DNA of 64,000 nt from Siderastrea radians. Taxonomy: Eukaryota > Cnidaria > Anthozoa > Scleractinia > Rhizangiidae. The first letter of the stretch is position 1. Each line of letters begins with the position of its first letter. The notes beneath the pieces are model-generated. The model was not told where the DNA came from. It saw only the letters and a list, made by a program, of their open reading frames with translations, and ran no database searches. The stretch is from NCBI GenBank assembly GCA_964017195.1, contig OZ024890.1:23497201-23561200 (forward strand), in the 5' to 3' direction. This document shows, one piece after another, positions 1 to 11,539 of the stretch. The translations under genes and the position numbers were made by a program.

Positions 1-525
1 TCACCATTGCGTTTACACACTCCGGTGATTTGGTTCAGCAAATTTACCGTGGTTTCCCGCATTTTCTTCTTTTTGAACGCAGGAGACAGGTCTTCATCGG
101 CCCTAAGTTCGTTTAGGCTTCTCTTCCTCTTTGATGTGCTTTAACTCTTGGTTGTGCTGAGGAACTGGCACTCTATTTGGTTTTGGCGGGCTCGGAGTAG
201 TAGGAGGAGCTGGCGGGAAACTTGTGGATGCAGCTCCAGAGAGACAAAATTAAACTCATTGATCCAAGCCCTGATCAATTGGAAATCCTCCGTTTGAAAG
301 AATGGGGCGTCTAGTGTCTTTTGGCGCAGGATTCCAACAACAAGGCCAAAGGCTGATGCGACATACACATTTTCTGCTCGACGACTGGAAGCCGAAAACC
401 AACTGGCGGGCGCGGGAAAGCCATCGCATCAGACCAGATCATCCAAGGCGATTTGTCGGTATTCGTCTGGAAATACCGGCTTAACTGCAGAATACCCCGC
501 CACATCGAAGCTATACCTCTAAAAT
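1..525 (-). other. Degraded coding-like sequence, unassigned
   Basis: Two overlapping minus-strand open stretches (about 505-311 and 368-141) lie in different frames. They read like one older coding segment broken by a frameshift. The upstream part is rich in Trp, Phe and Pro and the downstream part in Leu. No intron signals, known motif or start context support a working gene. A decayed transposon protein is the likeliest explanation, but I recognise no family. Confidence 0.25.
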
Positions 526-617
526 AGTGGCTACGCGGCTACTAACCTCGTTACTCCAAGCTTTACTATAATGTGGCTACGCGGCTACGCAGCTACGCCG
601 CTACGAAGCTACCAACC
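526..617 (+). repeat. 8-bp repeat, short opposed block
   Basis: Imperfect copies of GGCTACGC lie at about 526-543 and 571-612. This is the reverse complement of the unit in the larger array at 965-1190, so the two blocks could fold back on each other across about 350 bp. The stretch 618-964 between them holds no recognisable gene, only one further partial match near 667-685. Confidence 0.75.
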
Positions 618-964
618 TCGTTCCCAGACTCCTCTGTACGAGAAGAAAGAACCCCAGCAACGAGGCTGCGTGGCTACGCGCGAAATGTGAATCGAAGGTT
701 TTCCGAACGAAAGGGAGATTTAAGTATTGAAAAAAAGCGCGCTACACATGAATATACCTCGTTCTTTAATCCATACCCCGGGAACTACTGCCTGCCTATT
801 AGCGCAATTCATTTTTCCCGTGCAAAGTTCTTTGAGCAGTTCAAACACTCCGGATCTTAATGTGTATTTTTCGTTCTAAAAACCCAATGCAACAAAGACG
901 CTAATGACAATGTATATCTTCTTCTTGAAAAGGGAAGGTCACAAACACGCGCGCTAGTCACAAT

Positions 965-1190
965 CTATATTCTTCGCGTAGCCGCGTAGCCGCGTAGCCG
1001 CGTAGCCACGTAGCCGAGTAGCCACGTAGCCGCGTAGCCGCGTAGCCGCGTAGCCGCGTAGCCGCGTAGCCGCGTAGCCGCGTAGCCGCGTAGCCGCGTA
1101 GCCGCGTAGCCGCGTAGCCGCGTAGCCGCGTAGCCGCGTAGCCGCGTAGCCGCGTAGCCGCGTAGCCACGTAGCCGAGTAGCCACGTACA
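965..1190. repeat. GCGTAGCC 8-bp tandem array
   Basis: About 26 tandem copies of GCGTAGCC run from about 975 to 1190. Because 8 is not a multiple of 3, three units (24 bp) encode an 8-residue repeat, and all minus frames stay open, reading RGYAATRL and shifted versions. Both ends of the array carry the same variants (CACGTAGCC, GAGTAGCC), giving a roughly symmetrical layout. The open frames are a product of the repeat and not evidence of a protein. Confidence 0.9.
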
Positions 1191-1325
1191 TTTACTAGCC
1201 ATATTTGTGAAAACAAGGTTTTAAAATATGTTTTGGAATGGTAGTGAGCGCGTACTGATAACAAGTCAACCGCATTCCACTAACTGTGGGCGCATATGCG
1301 TCGGACTGAAACATTTCGAAGAACG

Positions 1326-2390
1326 GAATAACTCGTAACGCAACACATCACCTGTTAGTAATATAATTTTATTGTCATTCTTACCGCACGTTTAGCTCAT
1401 CTCAATGCCCTTTACATCAATCTCAACACTTTTACTGCGAGAAAGACCTTCACAAACATCGCACATTTATTACGACTTGAAACCTGTATGCACGTTTCGG
1501 GTAATGAATAACTTTTCACATGACATTTAAGTTATCAGTAAAATGGCTTTATTGTAAACCTTGCCGTATATTTAGCTTATCTCAATCACTTTTACACCCA
1601 AATCGATAACTTTTCTATAAGGAATGACGGCACAAACATCGTCGTTTTCTAACACTTACTGACCTCGTATGGTTATTTCCGGTAGGGAATAACTTTTCAC
1701 GTGACATTTCACTTACCAGTAAGACAATTTTACTGTAAACCTTATCGTATATTTAGCTCATCTCAATCCTCTTTGCACCCATCTCAACACTTCTGCTACG
1801 AGAAATAGCGACGCAAACATCGTATCTACTAAGGCTACAGCTCGTATGAGTGTTTCCGGTGTGGAATAACTTTTCACGTGACATTTTAATCATCAGTGAA
1901 ATAGTTTAACTGTAAACCTTACCGTATGTTTAGCTCATCTCAATGGCCTTTACACCCATCTCAACACTTTTACTATGAGAAATGGCGACACAAACAGTGA
2001 ACATTTACTAAGACTTGAAGCTCGTATGAGCATTTCCGGTATGAAATAACATTCCACGTGACATTTCAGTTATTTGTAAAATCGTTGTATTGTAAACCTT
2101 ACGTATATTTAGTTCATTTCAATGTCCTTTGCACCTATCTCTAACATATTTTTAACAGAAATGGGGACACAAACATCGCACATTTACTAAGACTTAAAGC
2201 AGGTGGCTTGTATGAGCGTTTCCGGTATGGAAGAACTTGGCACGTGACACTTCCTTTGACGCAACGGTGAATTAATTGGAATGCTTAGCGGCTTTGGTAC
2301 TGTTCGTTTCAATGCTTTCTACATCCATCTCAACTCGCCTATTTGAGAAACGGACACACACGAGGAGAATTTTTTTTTTTTTAACAAAGC
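1326..2390. repeat. ~180-bp satellite, 5-6 diverged copies
   Basis: A block containing GAATAACTTTTCACGTGACA, then a T-rich stretch, TTTAGCTCATCTCAATG and a CAAACATCG block, recurs head to tail. The GAATAAC landmark falls near 1325, 1506, 1687, 1864, 2043 and 2230, so the period is about 177-187 bp. Copies diverge towards the right, where the array decays into a poly-T run near 2372. No coding potential was seen. Confidence 0.85.
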
Positions 2391-2468
2391 CCGATTTTAT
2401 TTCAGTGGAATCCTACTCATATTAACCTACTTCTCCCCAGAGGCTTCTGTTACACATACTTCAACGTC

Positions 2469-2864
2469 CTAAAAACCATTTCGATGGATTTCTATCGTTG
2501 TTTCAGTGACCTCCTCTATAACCTCATTAACCGTTCTTTTATAGTGACAGAAGCTACAATAGGTTTCTGTAAAAAAGCGAGAGATAAAGCTTTCATCAGT
2601 CGACTGTAGTTTGTGTCGTGATTCGTCGGTCAAAGGTTTCAGTACGGTAGTCAAGTATTTGCACAGTTGGTAAGTCAGGGACCCACAGAATGAGACTATG
2701 GGTCGCATGGGTATGTTAGGTTTGTGCAGTTTCGGTAGTCCGTACAGTTTCGGTGGTTGTGGTACACGGCACCTCAGTCTGTTGTAGCGTTGAATGTCAA
2801 TAGCGTCAGTTTTCTTGAGGTCAAGTAGTTTGCTGTTGAGTTTGCGTTGAAGTGCTGGCGTCAA
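2469..2864 (-). pseudogene. Penelope-like reverse transcriptase fragment
   Basis: A 131-codon minus-strand open stretch contains PKLYGLPKLHKP followed by MRPIVSFCGSLTYQLCKYL. This is the conserved N-terminal part of the reverse transcriptase domain of Penelope-like retroelements, where the R-x-Y-G-L-P-K-x-H-K type motif precedes RPIVS. The polymerase catalytic YxDD region and the GIY-YIG endonuclease are absent. Homology fades after about STDESFISRF, so this is a truncated relic. It has no host promoter or splice context. Confidence 0.85.
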
Positions 2865-4076
2865 AGTTCCTTCGATAACAATTAGTATGCCTTCGAGATG
2901 TTATTAGATATTGGCGCCTAACTGTCTGCCACACATAAAAGGTTTCCTTTACTGAGAACATCTTAAATTAAAAATTTCTGACCCACAACGGAGATTTCTT
3001 AGCAAATCACTGAACCCATGCAGCTAATTATCCAGCTGACGACGGGTTACCATTCACACCCACAAAATTAAATTGTTTTTTGAACAGCTATTTTTGTCGC
3101 ACTTGTATCTTTGAAAGTAGAAGGTTTAGTTACCACGCCGAATTATTTTGTATTCGCCTTTGCTGGATAGTCACACTTAAACTTCCATCCACTTTCATCC
3201 AAAACTTTAAAGATAGTCCTGTTGGTAACCTTTCAAAGACAGAAGAACCTGTTCACCAAACGAATATTGCTCTGGTACGCATTCAATGTCTGCTGACCCA
3301 ATTATAGACATGCATAAGAATGATAAAGAAAAAATTTAGGGACCTAATAAACAATGCCATCAATAAAGTATGACTTTTTGTTCTCACGTAAATTAGGGCA
3401 TGTCAATGAAGTACTCAACATATATTCACTTAACTGCAGTTAGTCATCAGACGTCAGCGGTTCAGGATTAATCTGTGATCGAAGCAAAGGTGAGTTTTCA
3501 ATTCTGTTGCCTTTTAGCTTTGAATATGCGCAAGATTTCTTACTCAGAAAAAGAAAATCTTTTTGGGCTCAAACTTTGAACTGATTACTCCCAACGTGAG
3601 GCGTTCTTATTACTTTATGTCATATTTTGGCATGTGAGTTTACAAATAAAATCCTAAGAGGGACCATTTCGGTGAAAGGTTTTGTACGATCTTTTACTGT
3701 GGTGTTTTTAACAATATAATCTGATACATGCCTTATTTTTCCCTCCCCAACTTCTTACAAATTCCTCACTTTTTTGACATATAAACAAATTCACCCAGCC
3801 ACCAAAGAGGACGAGAATATGTATAATTTTCCCCTACTGGAATAAATTATCAGCATGAAGTTTTGCCACCAAGACAGTCAACAGAACAAAGACCTGCGTT
3901 AAAACGGAATATTGTCTCGACAACAGGTTTAGAGCAAGTGATTTTACTTACCCGTAAAATAGACAGTTGAGTAGTACGGTCCGAGTACGCAGATGCCACA
4001 ATTTTATTAGCCAAACCAAATTCAACGAATTACGCAGTTCGAAGGTTCGAAAGTTGTCCCAGCTAAGTTTGGCTCA
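2865..4076. other. No gene recognised
   Basis: AT-rich sequence with only short open stretches, such as 3080-3307 (+), none with a recognisable motif or splice structure. It contains no clear tandem or inverted repeat. Confidence 0.5.
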
Positions 4077-4507
4077 GTGATTCAGTGCACAACTACAGAC
4101 GCTAGGATGCTCCTCACTACAAGAGTAGTTACGAAAAACCGGCTGAACTGCTATAAACCAGTTCGTTCGCTTCGCTCCTCTGATCGCCTACTTTTACAAG
4201 TTCCTAATGTCTCAACAGCCATCTATGGTCAAAGGACTTTCTCTTTCTGCGCCCCAAAACTTTGGAACACTCTATACCTCAAACTGTAAAACAAGCTGAA
4301 ACTGTAGCCATTTTTAAAAAGAAACTTAAAACGTTTCTTTTTTGTGACCATTTCAAACTTTAGGTTTATATCTTAGTTAGTCGCATAGTGTACTTTTAGC
4401 TACATCCAAGGTAGGCTAGTTATGTTACGTTTTTATTCTTAGTTTATATTGTAAGCACGTTGCGAATCTTAGATGCGCCTATAAGAACCTTCTTCTTCTT
4501 CTTCTTC

Positions 4508-4552
<45 letters not shown>

Positions 4553-4555
4553 GTT
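4077..4555 (+). pseudogene. 5'-truncated LINE, 3' end with microsatellite tail
   Basis: The open stretch from 4077 contains RSLRSSDRLLLQVPN and then YGQRTFSFCAPKLWNTL. This is the familiar C-terminal segment of CR1/L2-like non-LTR reverse transcriptases. After a stop at about 4289, the sequence coding AETVAIFKKKLKTFLF continues in another frame, showing a frameshift. The element ends in TTC and then TTA trinucleotides (about 4488-4552), as expected for a LINE family with a microsatellite 3' tail. Long asparagine and lysine runs on the opposite strand come only from this tail. Confidence 0.8.
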
Positions 4556-5729
4556 CGACTGCTTTGCGTGTAATGTAGAACTTTCCAAACCCGGACTAAA
4601 CATCCATGTCCAATACTCACCACTTGTTCAAGTCGCCAAACTGGAGATTCAACTCGTACATGTACGTGTCGTACGACTCGTAAAGTAATGATTACAACGT
4701 ATTTGCTCAATATAACCGCACTCGTACCAGTATTTTTGCAAAGGGCCTTTTTATGGCTGGGCTTGCATGTAGCAAAAATCGTGGCGCCAAAAAATAACCG
4801 TCTGTGATCTGAATTTAAACTTCGAGTTGAATAAAAGTTGAGTCGTTTGAATTTCAAGTTCGTCGTCGTAGCTTCACGGCTCTATCGATAGTGAGAGACA
4901 GAGACCCCACAAATGGTTCTTTCTCCAATGAAGTCAGTGAATTTGTCCAGAACATAAAGGCGCCAAAATTGGCATTTTTTCAGTTGGTAACGAGTTTTTT
5001 GTGGCTGCCTTCTAAGAACTATTCTTTGTTATCTTTACGTACCAGTTGAGGTAATGGAGTGCTTTAATTTTTAAACTGATATTTTTCTTTGTATGGGCAG
5101 CCAAACTACAGAGCCTCTCAGGAAACCAGCCTGGTCGATAAATGGGTCACTATTAGTCCAATACCGACCAGTTTCTAAATTCTCCTTACAATATCACTAC
5201 TTGATCAAACATGCAGGACATGACAAAGAAGTGATCACCAAAAATAAAATGAATTGATGCTGGAATAAATTCCCCCATCTTGTACCATAAGAAATGCATG
5301 GAGTCCAATGTGAAGAATAAGCATGCTGATATTGGGGCTTTGAGCAAGTTGATCTATGGCCCACAACTGGCTCTCTCTAAATTACGCTCTGTCGCTAATG
5401 AATTTTCATTCAGTAATCTCAGTACCCTAAAAGTTTGAGAAGTGAAAAACAATAAACAATAGTTTCAATCTACCCTATAAAGGTTATTTATTTGTCGCTC
5501 TCTTTTGTGCCAAAAATAGTAAAGAAATACCCCCTAGAACTTTCGGTTTTCATTTGGGAACAATTTTCAATTAAGGCACCCACTCAACCACAACGATCTA
5601 CACTATTCATAGCCTAACTCTATTAATTACTGTTGTTGATGTATATTGGTTGGCTTTATCAGCCGTGAAATTAGTGGCAGAAGAATATACTACAGTTTAT
5701 CGCGATCCAGTGGTCTCTTTTGATTGCGT
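4556..5729. other. No gene recognised
   Basis: No open frame, splice structure or repeat that I could identify. The composition is ordinary AT-rich intergenic sequence. Confidence 0.5.
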
Positions 5730-6844
5730 TTGAGACGACGTTATTTTACGATAATGTCGTCTCAAAATACTGGTTTGTGATTGGTTTAAAAACTGTCATG
5801 ACAACGCGGCCAAGGTCAAACCATGAGGAACTTTGGCCATGAAAAAAATTCGCAGCATGCATTCGTTAAAAGCGTTATTTTACGCCAATCATTTCTGTCA
5901 GCAATGAAGAGAATTATATCAACACGTGCGATCGGCATGTGTCCTTGCGGTTACTTAACAGCATTCCTACATTAAGATTATGAGAAAGGCGATCACGCCG
6001 TGAAGTAAAAATTATTACAGGAAAGAACGAGCGCAGTCAGCGCGAGTGCGTGGATTTTCAGGTAAGTTTGTCTGTTTTTCGAGTAACCTCCTTTTGGCTC
6101 TGTCGAATTCCAGCAACACAAAGGGTTTAGGTCGCACGACTTGTCACCATTCGCCAGGAAACGAAATCTAGAACAGGCCCAGAGAAGTATCCAGACTTGT
6201 CACGCTGTTTGTAATGATGTGGTGCGACATGTGTTCGTCGTTTCAGATTTATGGTATATTTTCCTTGCTAGACCGCCACTATAGTCATTTGCATGTAGGT
6301 CGAGCAAGAACCCGACATCGATCAAATTTTTAGGCTACTGACTTTTATGTGAAGAAACGTATGTTAGAGGACCCACGGGACGTGGTGGCGCTTTCATGAC
6401 TCGATTATAATTTATTCGAGCTACACTAGTATCATGTATTAAACCTTTCCCAGCTGCGAGTCATTGCGTTTCCTTTTGATATTTTACTTACTTTATTCAA
6501 AGTATAGAAGGTTTCCAACCTAAATACCTACTTGTAGCGACTGCTTGGGTAATACCAGGCTTTCTTCAAAACATTATATTGAATTTGTGTTTTGCGTGTA
6601 ACACAATGGTGGCGGGAAATGTAAGGTTTTGAAAATCGCGCGCGTCTAAACGACGACCGCTCCACGAAGCTATGGAATCGAGACAAAAAGAGACGAGAGA
6701 CCTTTGGTAAGTGGAAATAAGAATTACAATTTTAAATACGTGTATACCTTAAGGCGAAAGATTAGCATCGCGCTCTAGCTTTATTCTGATTTTCTCACAT
6801 AATATGCTGTACCTGGAAACTTGATCGCTATCGTTACGCCTTGT

Positions 6845-7690
6845 TTTCCTCGGGTATGATATGCCTGGAAGCAATACTTTTAACATCGCTTTAAAGTTTA
6901 TTCTGTCTTCCTTGGGTAGCATATACCTGCAAGCGGAATGTCTAACATCGCTTTAAAGCTTATTCTGTCTTCCTTGGGTAGCGTATACCTGGAAGCGGAA
7001 TTTCTAACATCGCTCTTTAGCTTATATTTATTCTGTCTTCCTTGGGTAGTATATACCTGGAAGCGGAATTTCTAACGTCGCTTTATAGCTTATTCTGTCT
7101 TCCTTGGGTAGCATATACCTGGAAGCGGAATGTCTAACATTGCGCTTTAGCTTATTCTGTCTTCCTTGGGTAGCGTATACCTGGGAGCGGAATTTCTAAC
7201 ATCGCTCTTTAGCTTATTCTGTCTTCCTTGGGTAGTATATACCTGGAAGCGGGATTTCTAACGTCGCTTTAAAGCTTATTCTGTCTTCCTTGGGTAGCAT
7301 ATACCTGGAAGCAGAATTTCTAACATCGCGCTTTAGTTTATTGTCTTCCTTGGGTAGCATACACCTGGAAGTGGAATGTCTAACATTGCTTTAGAGCTTA
7401 TTCTGTCTTCCTTGGGTAGCGTATACCTGGAAGCGGAATTTCTAACATCGGGCTTTAGCTTATTCTGTCTACCTTGGGTAGCATATACCTGGAAGCGGAA
7501 TGTCTAACATTGATTTAGAGCTTATTCTGTCTCCCTTGGGTAGCGTATACCTGAAAGCGGAATTTCTAACATCCCGCTTAAAGCTTATTCTGTCTTCCTT
7601 GGGTAGCATATACCTGGAACTGGAATGTCTAACATCGCTTTATAGCTTATTCTGTCTTCCTTAGGTAGCTTGCATATACCTGGAAGATTC
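6845..7690. repeat. ~62-bp tandem array, about 14 copies
   Basis: The unit reads approximately CTTATTCTGTCTTCCTTGGG, then TAGCATATACCTGGAAGCGG, then AATGTCTAACATCGCTTTA. Copies start near 6848, 6914, 6977, 7046, 7109, 7171, 7233, 7296, 7356, 7418, 7479, 7541, 7604 and 7668. Variants of the GCATAT/GCGTAT/GTATAT segment recur in order, first as trimers (copies 2-4 and 5-7) and then as dimers (9-10 and 11-12). That is higher-order structure. No protein is encoded. Confidence 0.9.
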
Positions 7691-8068
7691 TGTTATTTGT
7701 GCAATAAAAAAGAAGCAAAACAAAACAAAAGATTAACCAATTGCCAGGTTTTCATTTACAATTAATGTACCTTGAATGTTAAGTTGTATTACGACTCTAA
7801 AATCATCATATTTTTTGAAAACCTTTTTCCCAGTCTTACAGGTAGCGGGGCGGAGAATTTATTCAATTCAATATTACCGGTTACACAATTGTATTCTTGA
7901 GTTTATCAACATTAGTGTTGTATCTTCATTAATCCGGAAATTGCGGCTACTTTCATTTCAGTTTAGGAGAGCTTGAATTACTTTTTTGTGGGCGTTTGTC
8001 TGATTTCCTAGTGTGTTCAGCTAAAACCTCAAGAGACGGAGAGGTGTCAAACCTTGGCTTTGAATTAC

Positions 8069-8121
8069 TTATGCAAATTAGCTGGCTGCACATTGAATGT
8101 GCAGCCAGCTAATTTGCATAA
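8069..8121. repeat. Perfect 53-bp palindrome
   Basis: Two 26-bp arms, left starting TTATGCAAATTAGC and right ending GCTAATTTGCATAA, pair without a mismatch around a single central G at 8095. The DNA could extrude a cruciform or template a very stable hairpin RNA. Confidence 0.95.
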
Positions 8122-8756
8122 CATTTTTTCGCACCTCAAAGCTTGTCATGCAAAAGTTTTCTTCATAAAACCGCTGGCAAAATTTTAGTTTTTGTTCAGT
8201 AATATGGTTGGAAAAACCTATATTACAATGTGATTCATCCCTGACAGCAACTTACTTTGACAGATTGCCCAAAATGTAAGTACTAAAACTTTAAAACTGT
8301 GTATATTTTCTTTCAAACAGTTTGTTTTTCTGTTTTTATTTCAGTCGCGACGCGCGCGCTGTATTGCGTTATCATTTGTGTTCCACTTTTAGCCAGGAAA
8401 ACACTACACTTGAAGTTGCAAGTTGATTTTCACGTTATTCTATTATTTTGTCGATCCAGGTCACTGGAAAAAAAATTGTGCATGTTGATGCCCTGAAAGA
8501 GTTTATTTTGTTTCATTAGGTAATTTATGGTCGAAAAAGCGGCAAATTCAAACATTTTGCTGTAAAAGCAAAATTGTTTTCGTGAGCAAGAATCGCGCGT
8601 GCAAATCTTCACGGCGAGTAAGAATTTCTATTTTAATCAACAAAAATTATTTTTCGGGCTTATTGTTTTTTTCGGAAAAAACTCCGCCCAATACGGAATA
8701 TATTTTCTCCCGACTAGCCGTCATTATAAAGCTGTAATGTCGTCTCAAAATCGAAT

Positions 8757-8845
8757 TTAGAGATGAGCTAAACGTGCGGTAAGGATGACAATAAAATTAT
8801 ATTACTAACAGGTGATGTGTTGCGTTGCGAGTTATTCCGTACCTA
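8757..8845. repeat. Lone inverted satellite monomer
   Basis: From GAGATGAGCTAAACGTGCGG to GCGAGTTATTCCGTA, this stretch is the reverse complement of 1326-1400, the first unit of the 180-bp satellite, with only a few mismatches. It is the only copy seen outside the array. Confidence 0.9.
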
Positions 8846-9056
8846 AACCTGTATCAAACTAAATGAAATGCAAATGATACTCCACTATTGCAATGTCACA
8901 CAACAAATATACTTCCTTCGGAACGGCTGACTGCGTTTGAAAGACCTTTTTTAAGTATTTTGGAAGTATTTGTACACGTATTTTATACTTCTTCAACTGA
9001 TTTTCAGCCCTAATTTTACTATTTCTCGCTTAAATCGAATTGGCAGACAACTTCAG

Positions 9057-9510
9057 CTACACTCTTTTTTTTTATAAGAACGTCTAATTTTAAAGCTGAG
9101 GCTGAACCGGAACTGAATGTTCTTATTTTTTGGCGATTTGAGCCTCAGACGTTCTTAACAATGTTCTTAAGATTAATTGAACAGCATTTCATAAATCATA
9201 GTTCAGAATGAAAGAAAGAACAAATAGGTCAAAGTTCTACCAATTTCTTAAAAGTTATACGTGTTTTCTTGTTTTGCGACATCACAAAAATTCTAGCATT
9301 TGGGGCTCAAAAAGGCGGTAACTTACTCTGACCAAATTATTACACTTAATTTTATTTTCACATAGCTTACTCTACAAATATGAAGACAAGATAAAGACGT
9401 TCTTAACAAAATCTCAGCCTGGGTATGTTCTTAGCATGTTCTTAAAGTTTCGGCAAATCTCAGCCTCGACGTTCTTATAAAAAAGGTTCTTATAAAAAAA
9501 AAAGAGTGTA
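9057..9510. mobile_element. MITE with CTACACTC termini
   Basis: The left end CTACACTCTTTTTT followed by TATAAGAACGTC is inverted at the right end (GACGTTCTTATAA to GAGTGTAG). The 454-bp interior repeats GTTCTTA motifs and has no open frame. The flanks carry TCGAATTGGCAG on both sides, and the right flank carries a second, partly duplicated copy. Confidence 0.75.
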
Positions 9511-10451
9511 GTCGAATTGGCAGTGAATTGGCAGACAACTTCAGCCTGGTACATTTAAGCCGCATGCACTCCTAATTTTCCTAGCGCCGCTGGCTGGTCT
9601 GGTATCAGAAAAAAAGAGTCACAACCCAGCCTCATATCAATTTTTTTAATCTACCAGATAAAAGCAGATAATTTTTGCTTGCCGTAATCGACGACTAGGA
9701 ACGTACTGAACACAATCGAGTTTTTGCTTTTAGAGGAAAGTGGAAGCCTGACTGCAACAATCGAGCAAAACTCAACAGAACCGGCCGCAACTTCTACCGC
9801 GGAATACGTACGAGCGTCTGATGTGTAGCTGGTGGTATTCGCAATTCGGAGCCAGACGCGCGGCACAAGCTCGACAGACTTGTTTAAAAAATATCACGGC
9901 ATTGACAGCTGACTGACTGGCCATGGCATGGTATCCTAAGGGGATTGAGATTGTTATTTTTAACACGAGATGCGTATCACATTTCCTATATATTTGACAA
10001 AATCTGATAGGCGATGACTTGTGAATGATAAGTAACATTCGTTTGTTATGGTCTCTTTGGCATCGTATAGCGTGATCCATCAACACCTGCATTGTATTAT
10101 GTTGCGCAATTGGGTCACTTGAATGTACCCATGGCCGACGATGAGATTCAGTTGCTAAGGCCTGAGGGTTCTCATGATGATGTGTAGTAATTAATTACAA
10201 TTGAAATGGCACCATGCATTTGCGCTGGCAAGACAAGCAGGACACGGCTGGCCTGCCTAGTGGTGGTCAGTTTTGTTGAGGAGATCCCACGACCGCTTGC
10301 TCGTGCGCTCCCCAACAACACCGCCAGCTACGCAAGCTAGCCATGGGGGGGGGGGGGGAGGAATGAAGACAGGGAACGGACTGGTTTATCTCAGTTCAAA
10401 CTTTGTTCATTATCAGTAGTTCTGCCTCAATTTTCCGGTCTGTTTAATATC
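9511..10451. other. No gene recognised
   Basis: Open stretches at 9651-9866 and 9772-10092 (-) have no recognisable motif and overlap each other. A run of about 12 G residues lies near 10346. Confidence 0.4.
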
Positions 10452-10456
10452 TAAAT

Positions 10457-10510
10457 TTCATCATCATCGTCATCCTCATCATCACCACCACCACGACCAC
10501 CACAACCACC

Positions 10511-10578
<68 letters not shown>

Positions 10579-10579
10579 A
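10457..10579. repeat. CAT/CAC trinucleotide microsatellite
   Basis: An interrupted run of CAT, CAC and related triplets that becomes pure CAT towards the right. Confidence 0.9.
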
Positions 10580-10599
10580 GTCGATCATAGTCGCGCCAA

Positions 10600-10926
10600 G
10601 TGCCGGATAGGGTGCGAACAAAAGATCTCCATTCTGGTCTTCTTTTTGCTAACTTTCAGTCTCAGCCCAACTCCTCCAAACAAATTCATTTCTCTCTTTC
10701 TCGGTCATTCTGCACCACGTGTCCTTCGGTCTGTCTCTGTTCCTTCTTCCTGGTGGTAACCAACTCCGGCAATTCTGTCGTCATCCAAAGGTTCTTCACG
10801 TAAGACGTGCCCTAACTGATTGCATCGGACAAGTCCAATCCAAGAATGTCCGGATACTGAAATTCGAGATACTGGTGTGGACAGTTCTTTTTTTCCGATC
10901 CAGAGGCAGCGCAGGTTGTTCAACAC
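10600..10926 (-). pseudogene. Decayed LINE reverse transcriptase C-terminus
   Basis: Minus-strand translation gives CNQLGHVLREEPLDDDRIAG and, in the next frame, RPKDTWCRMTEKERNEFVWR. Both resemble the C-terminal GHV-x-R-M and RPK-x-TWRR motifs of non-LTR retrotransposon polyproteins. A frameshift between the two, and lack of the polymerase core, show a dead 3' fragment. Confidence 0.65.
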
Positions 10927-11539
10927 TTTGTGATAAATTTACTGACGTTTTAACTAATCTCAAGTGGCACTTGTCGGCCTCGACATCAAGTCGAGCTTCA
11001 TTTCGATCCCAGATCTCCTGTCATGCATTCATTTCAAGATGGCGGCTTGACAAGTGCCAAAGGTGTCGCACGTTGGTGGCCAGTGAAAGCTGTTTATTGC
11101 ATGATTTGTTTGTTTGTACCGTTATTCTGTAAGCCCCAAGAAGTGTGATTTAGACCAGGTATGTATGCTTTTGTTTGGAGAATTTGAGAACGGATTATTG
11201 CCATGCACGTTATCGAGAAATTTCTACGCGCTATCCAAGTTCCGGGCACGCGGAAAGCCGGGAGAGCGTGAGAGGCATATAGAACTCCCGACCATCAGCT
11301 TCATGAGCCCTCCCATCATAATCATTTCCTACTGTTATACACATTTTATGCGTAAGTGTATTCATAACTCGGTGCCTAACTCAAACAACTAAATGCGCAT
11401 TTTCTGGATGCAGTTCTTTTGGTCCCTTCATCGATCATGCCGATCATTGAGTCAGAATTATATAAGTAACTTAAGCTTAAAGCTTACTACAAATGTAGAT
11501 GTTTACTTTCTGGGAGTAAACAATGCAAGGCTACTTTTG

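Larger units (their letters stand above)
5732..8748. mobile_element. Candidate TIR-bounded element, about 3 kb
   Basis: TTTGAGACGACGTTA at 5732 and TAATGTCGTCTCAAA ending near 8748 form a 15-bp inverted pair with one mismatch. The left end also has an 11-bp hairpin of its own, because GTCGTCTCAAA recurs inverted at about 5757. The interval holds the 62-bp tandem array and the 53-bp palindrome but no transposase. I found no convincing target-site duplication, so this may be two separate small elements. Confidence 0.35.

Noticed and set aside
965..1264. Long minus-strand open frames of 77-99 codons
   Set aside because: They are translations of an 8-bp tandem array and are open in every frame.
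4444..4857. 137-codon minus-strand frame with Asn and Lys runs
   Set aside because: The runs come from the LINE microsatellite tail, and the rest has no recognisable similarity or start context.
6845..7690. CRISPR-like array of 62-bp units
   Set aside because: The whole unit repeats, with no unique spacers, and the DNA is an animal nuclear genome.
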